Source of the DNA: Roseiterribacter gracilis
Lineage (GTDB): Bacteria > Pseudomonadota > Alphaproteobacteria > BOG-932 > Roseiterribacteraceae
Reading direction: 5' to 3'
Length of the DNA stretch: 64,000 bases
NCBI GenBank assembly: GCA_018332375.1
Contig: BOPV01000001.1
Coordinates: 2,976,001-3,040,000, forward strand
Shown here: one piece after another, positions 34,085 through 42,955 of the stretch
Numbering within the stretch: position 1 is the first letter of the stretch
Layout: every line of letters begins with the position of its first letter
Translations under genes and position numbers: made by a program
The notes under the pieces: model-generated
Databases searched by the model: none
Told to the model about the DNA's origin: nothing
Seen by the model: the letters and a program-made list of their open reading frames with translations, nothing else

Positions 34085-35112
34085 AGAAGCTTGCGGTTGT
34101 TCTGCTGAATCTTGGCGGGCCGGATTCGCCAGAAGCGGTACGTCCGTTTCTGTTCAATCTGTTTCGCGACAAATCGATTCTGCGCGTGCCGGCGCTGATC
34201 CGTTGGCCGCTGGCGGCGTTCATCGCCAAGAAGCGCGCGCCGGTCGCGGCCAAAATTTATGCTCTGATCGGCGGTCGTTCGCCGCTGGTGCCGAACACCG
34301 AGATTCAGGCGCGCGCGCTTGAGATCGCACTCGGCGATGCGCAAACGCAGGCACGCTGCTTCATCGCGATGCGCTATTGGCATCCATTCAGCATCGAAGC
34401 GGCGCAGCAAGTGCAGGAATGGGGCGCCGACGAGATCGTGCTGCTGCCGCTCTATCCGCAGTGGTCGACGACCACGACCTCGTCATCGCTGCGTGTGTGG
34501 AACGAAGCTTGCGCGACGATCGGCTTGAAAACACCGGCGCGGATCGTCTGCTGCTATCCGACCGAAGCAGGATTCATCCAAGCCGAAGTGGCGAAGATCC
34601 GCACGGCGTTGAACGCAGCCCGTTCGTACGGTCCGCCGCGTTTGTTGTTTTCAGCGCATGGCCTACCCGAACGCATCGTCAAAAGCGGCGATCCGTATCA
34701 ATGGCAATGCGAGCAAACCGCCAAGGCCATCGTTGCAGCGTTGGACATGCCCGGCCTCGACTGGGTGAATTGCTATCAAAGCCGCGTCGGCCGGATGAAA
34801 TGGATCGGCCCGTCGACCGATGACGAATTGCATCGCGCCGGCGCCGACAAAGTGCCCGTCGTGGTGGCGCCGATCGCGTTCGTGTCGGAACATTCCGAAA
34901 CGCTGGTCGAGATCGAGATCGAATACCGGCATCTCGCCGAAGAAGTCGGCGTGCCGTATTTTGCGCGCGTCGACACAGTCGGTGCCGACGCCGCGTTCAT
35001 CGGTGGCCTGGCATCGTTGGTGCGCGGTGCGCGCGTTGCATCAACGCAGGTGACGAGCGAGCGCGGTGGCCGGATCTGTCCGCCCAATTTTGCAGGGTGC
35101 TGTCAGCGATGA
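34081..35112 (+). CDS. hemH: ferrochelatase
   Basis: 343 residues. KLAVVLLNLGGPDSPEAVRP is the family N-terminus, LLFSAHGLPERIVKSGDPYQ carries the catalytic His, and APIAFVSEHSETLVEIEIEY the conserved Glu region. It inserts ferrous iron into protoporphyrin IX. Start overlaps hemE (ATGA) and stop overlaps hemJ, so hemE-hemH-hemJ is one operon. Confidence 0.96.
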   Translation: MKKLAVVLLNLGGPDSPEAVRPFLFNLFRDKSILRVPALIRWPLAAFIAKKRAPVAAKIYALIGGRSPLVPNTEIQARALEIALGDAQTQARCFIAMRYWHPFSIEAAQQVQEWGADEIVLLPLYPQWSTTTTSSSLRVWNEACATIGLKTPARIVCCYPTEAGFIQAEVAKIRTALNAARSYGPPRLLFSAHGLPERIVKSGDPYQWQCEQTAKAIVAALDMPGLDWVNCYQSRVGRMKWIGPSTDDELHRAGADKVPVVVAPIAFVSEHSETLVEIEIEYRHLAEEVGVPYFARVDTVGADAAFIGGLASLVRGARVASTQVTSERGGRICPPNFAGCCQR

Positions 35113-35537
35113 CGCTTCTTTGGATCAAAGCGCTGCATGTGATCTCGGTCATCGCCTGGATGGCCGGCATGCTCTATCTGCCGCGCCTGTTCGTCTATCA
35201 CGCGCAGGCGACGCCGGGCTCGGAGATGAGCGAGACGTTCAAGGTGATGGAGCGGCGCCTGCTGCGCGCGATCATCAATCCGGCGATGACCGCGACCTTC
35301 ATTTTCGGCATCTCGATGCTGGTGCTGGAGCCGGCGCTGCTGCGCGAACCGTGGCTGCACGTGAAGCTGCTGTTGGTGCTGTGCCTTGGCGCGCTGCACG
35401 GCAAATTCTCGAAGTGGCGCCGTGAATTCGCCGAAGACCGGAATAAGACTCCGGCCCGGACGTTCAAGATCATGAACGAGCTGGTGACGCTGGCGATGAT
35501 TGGGATTGTGATCCTGGTAATCGTCCGCCCGTTTTGA
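35109..35537 (+). CDS. hemJ: protoporphyrinogen oxidase HemJ
   Basis: 142 residues from ATG at 35109 (a start four codons upstream lies inside hemH). WIKALHVISVIAWMAGMLYL with PRLFVYH is the HemJ signature including the conserved His; RRLLRAIINPAMTATFIFGI and GALHGKFSKWRREFAED follow. Four membrane segments are predicted. HemJ oxidises protoporphyrinogen IX in bacteria lacking HemG/HemY, completing the route from HemE to HemH. Confidence 0.94.
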   Translation: MTLLWIKALHVISVIAWMAGMLYLPRLFVYHAQATPGSEMSETFKVMERRLLRAIINPAMTATFIFGISMLVLEPALLREPWLHVKLLLVLCLGALHGKFSKWRREFAEDRNKTPARTFKIMNELVTLAMIGIVILVIVRPF

Positions 35538-35605
35538 GGTTGGTCCTTGGCGGCAACCAGCGCGCAGCCCATCTTGATCGGGTCGGCGGTCCCCAGGAGG
35601 CACCC

Positions 35606-35953
35606 ATGCGGATGACATTGGCAGTAGTTGGTTTGGTTTTGGCGACCAGTTCGGCGTTCGCCTCGCCGCAGCGCGTGACGTACGCGCTTGGCACCGATGA
35701 CCCGCAGGTGCGGGCGTTGGCCGAACGCGGCGCCCAGATGCTGACGCCGGAACGCGCCTGCGAAGGTGCGGTGTTGGTCCGGCGCGACTTCAACCACGGG
35801 TCCACGCAGGACCCGGCGTTCCGCTACGAATGCACCGACGTCGACCGGAAGTCGGTCGTGCATCTCGAAGCAAGCGCGATCCGCGCGTTCGATCCGTCGA
35901 AAGCGCAGGGTCCGGATTATTTCGGCAATCGCTCGATCGACTCGCAGCGCTAA
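35606..35953 (+). CDS. hypothetical exported protein
   Basis: 115 residues from ATG at 35606, preceded by a near-perfect ribosome-binding site (CAGGAGG, six bases before the start). MRMTLAVVGLVLATSSAFAS is a signal peptide. The mature part has two Cys residues (ACEGAVLV and FRYECTDVD) that may pair. I do not recognise the family. It follows hemJ by 68 bases and converges on ridA across a hairpin, so it may be a late member of the heme operon or separately expressed. Confidence 0.65.
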   Translation: MRMTLAVVGLVLATSSAFASPQRVTYALGTDDPQVRALAERGAQMLTPERACEGAVLVRRDFNHGSTQDPAFRYECTDVDRKSVVHLEASAIRAFDPSKAQGPDYFGNRSIDSQR

Positions 35954-35963
35954 ACGCCAATCG

Positions 35964-35991
35964 CGGCGCGACTATTTCGGTGGTCGCGCCG
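35964..35991. terminator. hairpin between convergent genes
   Basis: CGGCGCGAC (35964-35972) pairs with GTCGCGCCG (35983-35991) across a 10-base loop, followed by TAATTCTTA. It lies between a plus-strand gene and the end of the minus-strand ridA gene and may terminate both. The T tract is weak. Confidence 0.5.
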
Positions 35992-35997
35992 TAATTC

Positions 35998-36495
35998 TTA
36001 CGTTGGCGGCCGAGCCGCCCACGCCTCGATCTCAACCAGCAGATCCGACCGGCCCAGCCGGTTGATATAAGCCAGCGTCGATGGCGGTTTCGCGGTGCCG
36101 AACAACTCGGCGCGGATCGCGCGTGTCATCTCGACCGGCACGTCACCGACCAGCCAGATATTCAGCTTGATGATGTGCTCGGGCCCCAGCCCCTGCGCCT
36201 TCAGCGCTGCGATCACGTTCGACAGCGCGTTGCGATATTGCTGCGCCGGATCGGTCGGCAGCGCGCCGGCTGGATCGGCGCCGATCTGTCCCGCCACGAC
36301 CAGCAACTCGGATCCCGGCGGCACGATCGCAACGTGGCTGTAGGGCCCAACCGGCGGCGCCATTCCGGCCGGGTTTTCAAACCGAAGCCCCGTCTTCGCG
36401 GTATTCGCCTCAGCCGCATTCGCCGCGGGCGCCGCCCCCACTGCACCAGCGGCGAGCAATGCCGCAAAGATCGAAATCCCCACCCGACGTAACAT
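35998..36495 (-). CDS. exported RidA (YjgF/Rid) family protein
   Basis: 165 residues from ATG at 36495 with signal peptide MLRRVGISIFAALLAAGAVG; the open frame further upstream is antisense to rho. The Rid domain shows VGPYSHVAIVPPGSELLVVA, GQIGADPAGALPTD, QYRNALSNVIAALKAQGLGP and IKLNIWLVGDVPVEMTRAIR. Cytosolic RidA destroys reactive enamines/imines. The Arg normally binding the substrate carboxylate is not clearly placed here, and the export signal suggests a different, periplasmic role. Confidence 0.85.
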   Translation of the reverse strand: MLRRVGISIFAALLAAGAVGAAPAANAAEANTAKTGLRFENPAGMAPPVGPYSHVAIVPPGSELLVVAGQIGADPAGALPTDPAQQYRNALSNVIAALKAQGLGPEHIIKLNIWLVGDVPVEMTRAIRAELFGTAKPPSTLAYINRLGRSDLLVEIEAWAARPPT

Positions 36496-36568
36496 CGCGA
36501 CTCCTCCTGCGCATGCGCGTTGAAAGCGACTCCTACCCTGAAATCCGACCCATTGCCCGAGATCCCAA

Positions 36569-36597
36569 TTGACACGAACCAGACCGCTCCCTAGCGT
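36569..36597 (+). promoter_or_regulatory. probable sigma-70-type promoter of rho
   Basis: TTGACA at 36569-36574, a 17-base spacer and TAGCGT at 36592-36597. Transcription from here would give a leader of about 130 bases before rho. Long C-rich leaders are known from autoregulated rho genes, and this leader is C-rich and has few long purine runs. Confidence 0.5.
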
Positions 36598-36732
36598 CCG
36601 GGCTCGGAAGTTTCGTCTTCTGTTTCCCGAAAAATCCGTTCCTCTGGCCGTCTCCGGCCGCGCCCCGCGCGCAAATCCCGCGTCCCAATTCTCTCGACGC
36701 GTTGGAATCCTCCCCGCCCCTCGAGTCCCCGC

Positions 36733-37989
36733 ATGAATCTTAGCGAACTCAAGAAGAAGACCCCCGCTGACCTGCTCGCGCAGGCCGAAGAACTGCAGAT
36801 CGAAAACGCGTCCAGCCTGCGCAAGCAGGACATGATGTTCGCGATCCTGAAGCAGCTCGCCGACAATGAAGTCGCGATCTTCGGTGGTGGTGTTCTCGAA
36901 ATTCTGTCCGACGGCTTCGGCTTTCTTCGCAGCCCCGAGGAGAATTATCTCCCAGGCCCGGACGACATCTACATCTCGCCGCAGCAAGTGCGCCGCTTCG
37001 GTTTGCGCACCGGCGATACGGTCGAAGGCCAAATCCGTTCGCCCAAAGACGGCGAGCGTTATTTCGCGCTGATCAAACCGAACCTGATCAATTTCGACGA
37101 TCCGGATCGCGTTCGTCACCGCATCAATTTCGACAACCTCACGCCGCTCTACCCGGAAGAAAAGCTCAAGCTTGAGCTCGATGATCCGACCAAGAAAGAC
37201 GCGGTCAATCGCGTCATCGAACTGGTCTCGCCGCTCGGCAAAGGCCAGCGCGGTTTGATCGTGGCGCCGCCGCGTACCGGCAAGACGATGATGCTGCAGT
37301 CGATCGCGGGTGCGATCGCCGCCAATCATCCCGAAGTCTATTTGATCGTTCTGCTGATCGACGAACGTCCCGAAGAAGTCACCGACATGAAGCGGTCGGT
37401 GAAGGGCGAAGTCGTCAGCTCGACCTTCGACGAACCCGCGATGCGCCACGTGCAAGTCGCCGAAATGATCATCGAAAAGGCCAAGCGCCTGGTCGAGCAC
37501 AAGCGTGACGTCGTGATCCTGCTGGACTCGATCACGCGTCTGGCGCGCGCCTACAACACGGTCGTGCCGTCGTCGGGCAAAGTGCTGACCGGCGGTGTCG
37601 ACGCCAACGCGCTGCAGCGTCCGAAGCGTTTCTTCGGTGCCGCACGTAACATCGAAGAAGGCGGCTCGCTGACCATCATCGCCACGGCGCTGATCGAAAC
37701 CGGCAGCCGCATGGACGAAGTCATCTTCGAAGAATTCAAAGGCACCGGTAACTCGGAAATCGTTCTCGATCGCAAGGTCGCGGACAAGCGTACCTTCCCG
37801 GCGATCGACATCGCCAAGTCGGGCACGCGCAAAGAAGAGCTGCTGGTCGATCGCGGCACGCTGTCGAAAATGTGGGTGCTACGCCGCATCCTCAATCCGA
37901 TGGGCACCGCCGACGCTGTCGACTTCCTGCTCGACAAGCTCAAGCACACCAAGACCAACAGCGAATTCTTCCAGTCGATGAACCAGTAG
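36733..37989 (+). CDS. rho: transcription termination factor Rho
   Basis: 418 residues. The N-terminal helix bundle [20 protein letters not shown] precedes an RNA-binding cold-shock-like domain ([20 protein letters not shown]). The ATPase domain follows, with [20 protein letters not shown] (P-loop), [15 protein letters not shown] (Walker B, Q/R loop region) and GFxxNEF-like C-terminus ([10 protein letters not shown]). It is a hexameric RNA helicase that ends transcription. It stands alone with a long leader and a strong terminator. Confidence 0.97.
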   Translation: MNLSELKKKTPADLLAQAEELQIENASSLRKQDMMFAILKQLADNEVAIFGGGVLEILSDGFGFLRSPEENYLPGPDDIYISPQQVRRFGLRTGDTVEGQIRSPKDGERYFALIKPNLINFDDPDRVRHRINFDNLTPLYPEEKLKLELDDPTKKDAVNRVIELVSPLGKGQRGLIVAPPRTGKTMMLQSIAGAIAANHPEVYLIVLLIDERPEEVTDMKRSVKGEVVSSTFDEPAMRHVQVAEMIIEKAKRLVEHKRDVVILLDSITRLARAYNTVVPSSGKVLTGGVDANALQRPKRFFGAARNIEEGGSLTIIATALIETGSRMDEVIFEEFKGTGNSEIVLDRKVADKRTFPAIDIAKSGTRKEELLVDRGTLSKMWVLRRILNPMGTADAVDFLLDKLKHTKTNSEFFQSMNQ

Positions 37990-38016
37990 GCTTCGGCCTC
38001 TCTGTTCCGCGAACCG

Positions 38017-38053
38017 CAGGCGCAGCTATTCGTTAGCTGCGCCTGTTTCGTTT
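38017..38053 (+). terminator. intrinsic terminator after rho
   Basis: Perfect 12-bp stem CAGGCGCAGCTA / TAGCTGCGCCTG (38017-38028 with 38034-38045), loop TTCGT, followed by TTTCGTTTT. Only 28 bases after the rho stop. Confidence 0.88.
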
Positions 38054-38138
38054 TCGGCCTGCGTCACAGCAGACGCTTGGGGGATTGCGCGACAAAGGAT
38101 TAGGCTCCTCACGTCGGATCCGAACCGGAGATCGAGCG

Positions 38139-39518
38139 ATGGATGCGTTGCTGTTGTCGCGGCTGCAATTCGCTTTCGTCATCGCCTACCACATCCTGTT
38201 TCCCGCCTTCACGATCGGGCTCGCGAGTTACCTCGCCGTACTCGAAGGCCTGTGGCTCGTCACCGGGCGTGAACGATTTCGCACACTCTATCGCTTCTGG
38301 TTGCGGATCTTTGCCGTGTCATTCGGCATGGGCGTCGTCAGCGGCATCGTCATGTCGTTCCAGTTCGGCACCAACTGGGCGCGGCTTTCGACGGCTGCCG
38401 GACCGATCCTTGGACCGCTTCTGTCCTACGAAGTTCTGACTGCGTTTTTCCTCGAAGCCGGCTTTCTCGGCATCATGCTGTTCGGCTGGAACAAGGTCGG
38501 CAAAGGTCTGCACTATTTCGCCACCTGCATGGTCGCGCTGGGCACGTTGCTGTCGACCTTCTGGATTATCTCGGCGAATAGCTGGATGCAGACGCCGGAC
38601 GGGTTTGCGCTGATCGACGGAAAATTCGTGCCGGTCGATTGGTGGCGCATCGTGTTCAACCCGTCTTTCCCGTACCGGCTCGCGCATATGGTGCTGGCTG
38701 CGTATCTCACCACCGGCATGGCGGTCGCGGGTTGTGCCGCCTGGTTGCTGTTGAAGCGCCGCGCGATCGAAGAGTCGCGCACCATGTTGCTGATGGCGGT
38801 CGGGCTGGCTGCCGTGTTGGCGCCGTTGCAGATGGTGGCGGGCGACGCGTCGGGCCTTGCCGTCGGACGGTTTCAGCCGGCGAAGCTTGCTGCACTTGAA
38901 GCGCGATGGGAGACCGCCAAACGCGTGCCGCTGACTCTGTTCGGTTTGCCGAACGCGGAAACAGAACGCACCGACTACGCGATTGAAGTGCCGGTGCTGG
39001 GGTCGATCATTCTGACCCACGATCCCGACGGCGAAGTGAAAGGCCTCAAGGATTTTCCACGCAGCGAGCGACCGCCGGTTTGGATCGTGTTCTGGTCGTT
39101 CCGCATCATGGTCGCGATGGGACTGTTGATGCTGGCGGTCGGTCTGGTCGGCGGCGCGTTGGCGTTGGCTGGACGGCTGGGCACGTCGCGCTGGTTCCAC
39201 CGTCTGTGTCTGGTTGCAGCACCGTCGGGATTCATCGCGGTCGTAATGGGCTGGGTGACGGCCGAAGTCGGTCGGCAGCCCTACGTGATCTACGGCCAGA
39301 TGCGCACGGCTGATGCGGTGACGCCGTTTCTGCCGGCTGGCAGCGTGTTGACGACTTTGCTGTTGTTTATCGTGTCGTACGCGATCGTGTTCACCGCCGG
39401 CGCCTACTACATGTTCCGCCTGCTGCAGCGCGGACCCGAAGCACCGCCCGACGGCGCTGACCATCCCGCGAAAACGGCCCGCCGTCCGTTGTCGATGCCA
39501 GAGGGAGCGCCGTCATGA
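38139..39518 (+). CDS. cydA: cytochrome bd-type ubiquinol oxidase subunit I
   Basis: 459 residues from ATG at 38139 (the frame opens at 38085 but MDALLLSRLQFAF is the family start, with GGAG nine bases upstream). LQFAFVIAYHILFPAFTIGL contains the heme His near residue 19, and AEVGRQPYVIYGQMRTADAV the GRQP and Met-ligand region near 380. The Q-loop is short, as in cyanide-insensitive oxidases (CioA). About nine membrane helices. It forms a terminal oxidase with CydB, overlapping it by 4 bases. Confidence 0.95.
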   Translation: MDALLLSRLQFAFVIAYHILFPAFTIGLASYLAVLEGLWLVTGRERFRTLYRFWLRIFAVSFGMGVVSGIVMSFQFGTNWARLSTAAGPILGPLLSYEVLTAFFLEAGFLGIMLFGWNKVGKGLHYFATCMVALGTLLSTFWIISANSWMQTPDGFALIDGKFVPVDWWRIVFNPSFPYRLAHMVLAAYLTTGMAVAGCAAWLLLKRRAIEESRTMLLMAVGLAAVLAPLQMVAGDASGLAVGRFQPAKLAALEARWETAKRVPLTLFGLPNAETERTDYAIEVPVLGSIILTHDPDGEVKGLKDFPRSERPPVWIVFWSFRIMVAMGLLMLAVGLVGGALALAGRLGTSRWFHRLCLVAAPSGFIAVVMGWVTAEVGRQPYVIYGQMRTADAVTPFLPAGSVLTTLLLFIVSYAIVFTAGAYYMFRLLQRGPEAPPDGADHPAKTARRPLSMPEGAPS

Positions 39519-40522
39519 GCATCGACCTGCCGCTGATCTGGGCCGGCATCATCGTCGTCGGCGTGTTCATGTATGTGCTGCTCGACGGATTCGATCTTGG
39601 CATCGGAATCCTGTTCCCGTTCGCGCCCGACGACGCAGCGCGCGACAAGATGATGAACTCGGTGGCGCCGATCTGGGACGGCAACGAGACCTGGCTGGTG
39701 CTGGGTGGGGCCGGTCTGCTGGCTGCGTTTCCCGCCGCCTATTCGATCATCTTGTCGGCCTTGTATCTGCCGCTGATCGTGATGCTGCTGGGGCTGACCT
39801 TTCGCGGCGTCGCGTTCGAGTTTCGCTTCAAGGCAAATACCAGCCGCTATCTTTGGGACCGCAGTTTCCAATTCGGCTCGTTGATCGCGACCTTCACGCA
39901 GGGTGTCGTGTTGGGTGCGTTCGTGCAGGGATTCCACCATGACGGCATCACGCACACCGGCGGACCGTTCGACTGGCTGACGCCGTTCGCACTGATGACC
40001 GGCGTTGCGTTGGTTGCGGGCTATGCGTTGCTGGGCGCGACCTGGTTGGTGATGAAGACCGAAGGCGCGCTGCAGGCCTGGGCGCGCAAAGTCAGCGTGA
40101 CGTTGCTGATTGCGGTCACGATCTTCATCGCGGTCGTGAGTCTGTGGGTGCCGTTTCTCGAAACCGATATTTTCCAGCGCTGGTTCACCTGGCCGAACCT
40201 GCTGTACCTGTCGCCAGTTCCGTTGGCAGTGCTGGTGTTGTTTCTCTATCTCGTGCGCGCGCTGCGCCGCGACGACACGCATGTGCAGCCCTTCGTGCTG
40301 ACTCTGGGTTTGTTCGCGCTGTCCTACCTCGGCCTGGGCATCAGCCTGTGGCCCAACGTCGTGCCGCCCAACCTGTCGATCTGGACCGCATCGTCACCGC
40401 CCGAAAGCCAAGGCTTCTTGCTATGGGGCGCGGTCTTCATCGTGCCGATGGTGATCGGCTACACCGGCTACAGCTATTGGATCTTCCGCGGCAAAGTCGC
40501 GGATGACGGGTACCATCACTAG
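39515..40522 (+). CDS. cydB: cytochrome bd-type ubiquinol oxidase subunit II
   Basis: 335 residues, ATGA overlap with cydA. MYVLLDGFDLGIGILFPFAP and IWDGNETWLVLGGAGLLAAF are the CydB hallmarks; eight or so membrane helices follow, ending IGYTGYSYWIFRGKV. It binds CydA and helps assemble the heme pair. A tiny gene follows after two bases. Confidence 0.96.
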   Translation: MSIDLPLIWAGIIVVGVFMYVLLDGFDLGIGILFPFAPDDAARDKMMNSVAPIWDGNETWLVLGGAGLLAAFPAAYSIILSALYLPLIVMLLGLTFRGVAFEFRFKANTSRYLWDRSFQFGSLIATFTQGVVLGAFVQGFHHDGITHTGGPFDWLTPFALMTGVALVAGYALLGATWLVMKTEGALQAWARKVSVTLLIAVTIFIAVVSLWVPFLETDIFQRWFTWPNLLYLSPVPLAVLVLFLYLVRALRRDDTHVQPFVLTLGLFALSYLGLGISLWPNVVPPNLSIWTASSPPESQGFLLWGAVFIVPMVIGYTGYSYWIFRGKVADDGYHH

Positions 40523-40524
40523 CG

Positions 40525-40620
40525 ATGAATCGTTTCGCCTGGTTCGCCGCGATCTACGTCATGTCAGTGGTTGCGATCGTCGCAACGAGCTACCTGCTAC
40601 GCGCGGCTTTGAAGGTCTAG
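40525..40620 (+). CDS. DUF2474-like small membrane subunit of the bd-type oxidase
   Basis: 31 residues from ATG at 40525, two bases after the cydB stop. One membrane helix preceded by an aromatic-basic start, MNRFAWFAAIYVMSVVAIVA and on to LLRAALKV, fits the DUF2474 proteins found directly behind cydB/cioB in cyanide-insensitive oxidase operons, the functional counterpart of CydX. Its last 24 bases overlap the 3' end of the convergent hydrolase gene. Family assignment rests on position, size and the W-x6-S/A-V pattern. Confidence 0.72.
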   Translation: MNRFAWFAAIYVMSVVAIVATSYLLRAALKV

Positions 40621-41487
40621 CACTGCCTGCACCACTGCGTCGGGCGCTTCGCGTGGAAGGAAGTGTCCGACGCCGGGCAGCACGCGGCGTTCGTACGGGC
40701 CGGTGAAAAACGTTGCGTGATCGGCGGTAAGGCGCGCGAAGCTGACGCGATCGTCGGCGCCATGCAGCACGATGGTCGGCACGGCAATCTTCGGTTTTTC
40801 CGCGAGCGCGCGTTCCAACGCGTCGTAGCGCGGATCGCTGGCCGCTTCGCCGTTGCGATGCCGGTACGAATGCACGACCACGTCGACATAGTCGGGGTTG
40901 TCCCAGGACGCGGCGCATTCTTCGAAGTCTTCGTTGCTAAAGACCCAGGGCGGCGACCACTCGTCCCACAGCGCGCGGCCCATCACCTTGCGGTTCTGCT
41001 GCACACCCGCAGCACCGCGCGCGGTGCAGAGATACCATTGATACCAGTAAGCGCGTTCGATCTCTTGGTCGGCGGACGGCGCCGGCGCGGACAAGGTGTC
41101 TTGAATGAGATAGCCGTGGCCGGCGACGAGGAATTTGACGCGGTCCGGTTGCAGCGCCGCTGCAATGCAAGCGGCGCGTCCGCCCCAATCATACCCGACG
41201 AGACCAACCTGCTGCAGCGACAGCGCGTCGAGCAGATCGAACAGATCCTGCGCGATGGCACCTTGCTGGCCGACGCGCGCATGTCCGTCGCGAATGCGCG
41301 TCTGCCCGTGGCCGCGCAGATGCGGAACGATGACGCGAAAGCCAAGCTCGGCCAGTTTGGGCCAAACGTATTTGTAGGTGTTGGCGTCGTCGGGATAGCC
41401 GTGCAGCAGCACGACCGGAAATCCGTCGCCGATCTCGAAATAAGCAAGATCGAGCGTCTCGGTTTGAACCCGCCGCAGCTCAGTCAT
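40597..41487 (-). CDS. alpha/beta hydrolase, epoxide-hydrolase-like
   Basis: 296 residues from ATG at 41487. VVLLHGYPDDANTYKYVWPK (HGYP oxyanion loop), VGLVGYDWGGRAACIAAALQ (nucleophile elbow with Asp, G-x-D-x-G), TIVLHGADDRVSFA and PGVGHFLPREAPDAV (His of the triad) match the haloalkane dehalogenase/epoxide hydrolase subgroup. An Asp nucleophile rather than Ser favours epoxide hydrolase or dehalogenase chemistry. The real substrate is unknown. It overlaps the upstream SnoaL-like gene by 8 bases. Confidence 0.88.
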   Translation of the reverse strand: MTELRRVQTETLDLAYFEIGDGFPVVLLHGYPDDANTYKYVWPKLAELGFRVIVPHLRGHGQTRIRDGHARVGQQGAIAQDLFDLLDALSLQQVGLVGYDWGGRAACIAAALQPDRVKFLVAGHGYLIQDTLSAPAPSADQEIERAYWYQWYLCTARGAAGVQQNRKVMGRALWDEWSPPWVFSNEDFEECAASWDNPDYVDVVVHSYRHRNGEAASDPRYDALERALAEKPKIAVPTIVLHGADDRVSFARLTADHATFFTGPYERRVLPGVGHFLPREAPDAVVQAVLDLQSRA

Positions 41488-41977
41488 AGATGCGCGCGCC
41501 GCCCGCTGCTTCGAATGCTTCGCGCGTTGCCGGTCCGTTGGCATCGACGCGGTGGCGCCACGTGCCGTCGGCGCCTTTGCGCAGTTCCAGCATCATGCTG
41601 CCGTATTCAATCTCTTCCCCGCCTTTGCCGTCGCGCACGACAAGGCGGAAAAAGCCGGTGTCGTACATCGCGTTCGGCGTTTCGCGCCGCTCGCTGAGCC
41701 GAACCGTAATCTTCGCTGTCTTGCCCGCCTGTTTCAGCCGCGCCAGCGTGCCGGCAAGACGCTGCTCGATCGCGGCCTTGCCGACGGTCAGTGCGGGTGC
41801 CTTGTCAGTCTGCAGAAACAACAGCACTGCATCGTCGGCGAAGACATGTTGCAGCGGCGCCGGATCCAACTGCGCAAACGCGTCGGCGATATGTTTGTAC
41901 GGCGCGTCGACTGTTGCGTCGGCGGCGTGCGCAGCGCCGCCGAACAGCAACAAGGTGCAAGCGAGCGCGACGCGCAT
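41480..41977 (-). CDS. exported SnoaL/NTF2-like protein
   Basis: 165 residues from ATG at 41977 with signal peptide MRVALACTLLLFGGAAHA. The mature part (ADAFAQLDPAPLQHVFADDA, YDTGFFRLVVRDGKGGEE, YGSMMLELRKGADGTWRHRV) follows the DUF4440/SnoaL cone fold used as small-molecule-binding scaffold or nuclear-transport-factor-like enzyme. No catalytic residues are identified. Start overlaps the quinone oxidoreductase stop by one base. Confidence 0.7.
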   Translation of the reverse strand: MRVALACTLLLFGGAAHAADATVDAPYKHIADAFAQLDPAPLQHVFADDAVLLFLQTDKAPALTVGKAAIEQRLAGTLARLKQAGKTAKITVRLSERRETPNAMYDTGFFRLVVRDGKGGEEIEYGSMMLELRKGADGTWRHRVDANGPATREAFEAAGGARIYD

Positions 41978-42951
41978 CACGGAATCAGCAAAGTCGAGCC
42001 GGTGGTCTTGCGCGCTTCGAGCGCGCGATGTGCCTCGGCTGCGTCTTCCAGTTTGAACCGTTGCGCGATGTTGACCTTGATCGTGCCGTTCTTCACCAGC
42101 TCGAACACTTCGGCTGCGGCCTGCATCAAGTCCGAACGCGCAGCCATGTAGGCGGCGATCGACGGACGCGTCAGGAAGAACGACCCTTTGGCGAGCTGGC
42201 CGAGTTCGATCGGCGGCACCGGTCCCGACGATTGGCCGAACACGACCAGCGTGCCCAACGGCGCCAGGCATTCGAAGCTGCCTTTGATCGTGTCCTTGCC
42301 GACCGAGTCATAGACGACCGGCACGCCCTTCTCGTCCGTTTCTTGGCGGACGTGCTGCACCCAATTTGCTTCGCGATAGAAGATCGGCACGTCGCATCCA
42401 TGCGCGACCGCGAGGTCGGCTTTTTCTTTGCTGCCGACCGTGCCCAGCACGCGCGCGCCCAGCGACTTGGCCCATTGGCATGCGATCAGACCGACACCGC
42501 CGGCTGCGGCGTGGAACAGGATTGTCTGGCCGCTCTGCACCGGGAAGGTCCGGCGCAGCAGATATTGCGCGGTCAGCCCCTGCATCATCAGCGATGCCGC
42601 CTGTTCGTCGCTGACCCAATCGGGCAGCGGCACCAGACGGTCGGCGGGATAGAGACGTTCGTCGGCATAGGCGCCGAGCGGACCGCCGACATAGGCGACG
42701 CGATCGCCGGCCTTGAGCGAGGTGACGCCTTCGCCGACCGCTTCGACCACGCCCGCGCCTTCCGATCCGACCGGCGCCGGCAGGTCGCCGATCGGGTACA
42801 GGCCGGTGCGGTGATAGACGTCGAGATAATTGAGCCCGATCGCGGTCTGCCGGATGCGTGCCTGGCCGGGGCCGGGTGCCGCAACGTCGACCTGCTCGAG
42901 CTTGAGATTTTCGGGTCCGCCAAAAGCCTGGATCCGGACGACACGTGCCAT
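41977..42951 (-). CDS. quinone oxidoreductase (zeta-crystallin type, NADPH)
   Basis: 324 residues. GroES-like start MARVVRIQAFGGPENLKLEQ, then GLNYLDVYHRTGLYPIGDLP and the NADPH-binding loop TILFHAAAGGVGLIACQWAK are typical of Qor. No zinc-binding cysteines are present, as expected for this branch. It reduces quinones by one or two electrons. It lies 4 bases downstream of the dienelactone hydrolase gene. Confidence 0.94.
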   Translation of the reverse strand: MARVVRIQAFGGPENLKLEQVDVAAPGPGQARIRQTAIGLNYLDVYHRTGLYPIGDLPAPVGSEGAGVVEAVGEGVTSLKAGDRVAYVGGPLGAYADERLYPADRLVPLPDWVSDEQAASLMMQGLTAQYLLRRTFPVQSGQTILFHAAAGGVGLIACQWAKSLGARVLGTVGSKEKADLAVAHGCDVPIFYREANWVQHVRQETDEKGVPVVYDSVGKDTIKGSFECLAPLGTLVVFGQSSGPVPPIELGQLAKGSFFLTRPSIAAYMAARSDLMQAAAEVFELVKNGTIKVNIAQRFKLEDAAEAHRALEARKTTGSTLLIP

Positions 42952-42955
42952 TGGC

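Noticed and set aside
35998..37500. Reading the Rid protein as a 500-residue fusion
   Set aside because: The extra N-terminal ~335 codons are antisense to rho; a signal peptide begins cleanly at 36495.
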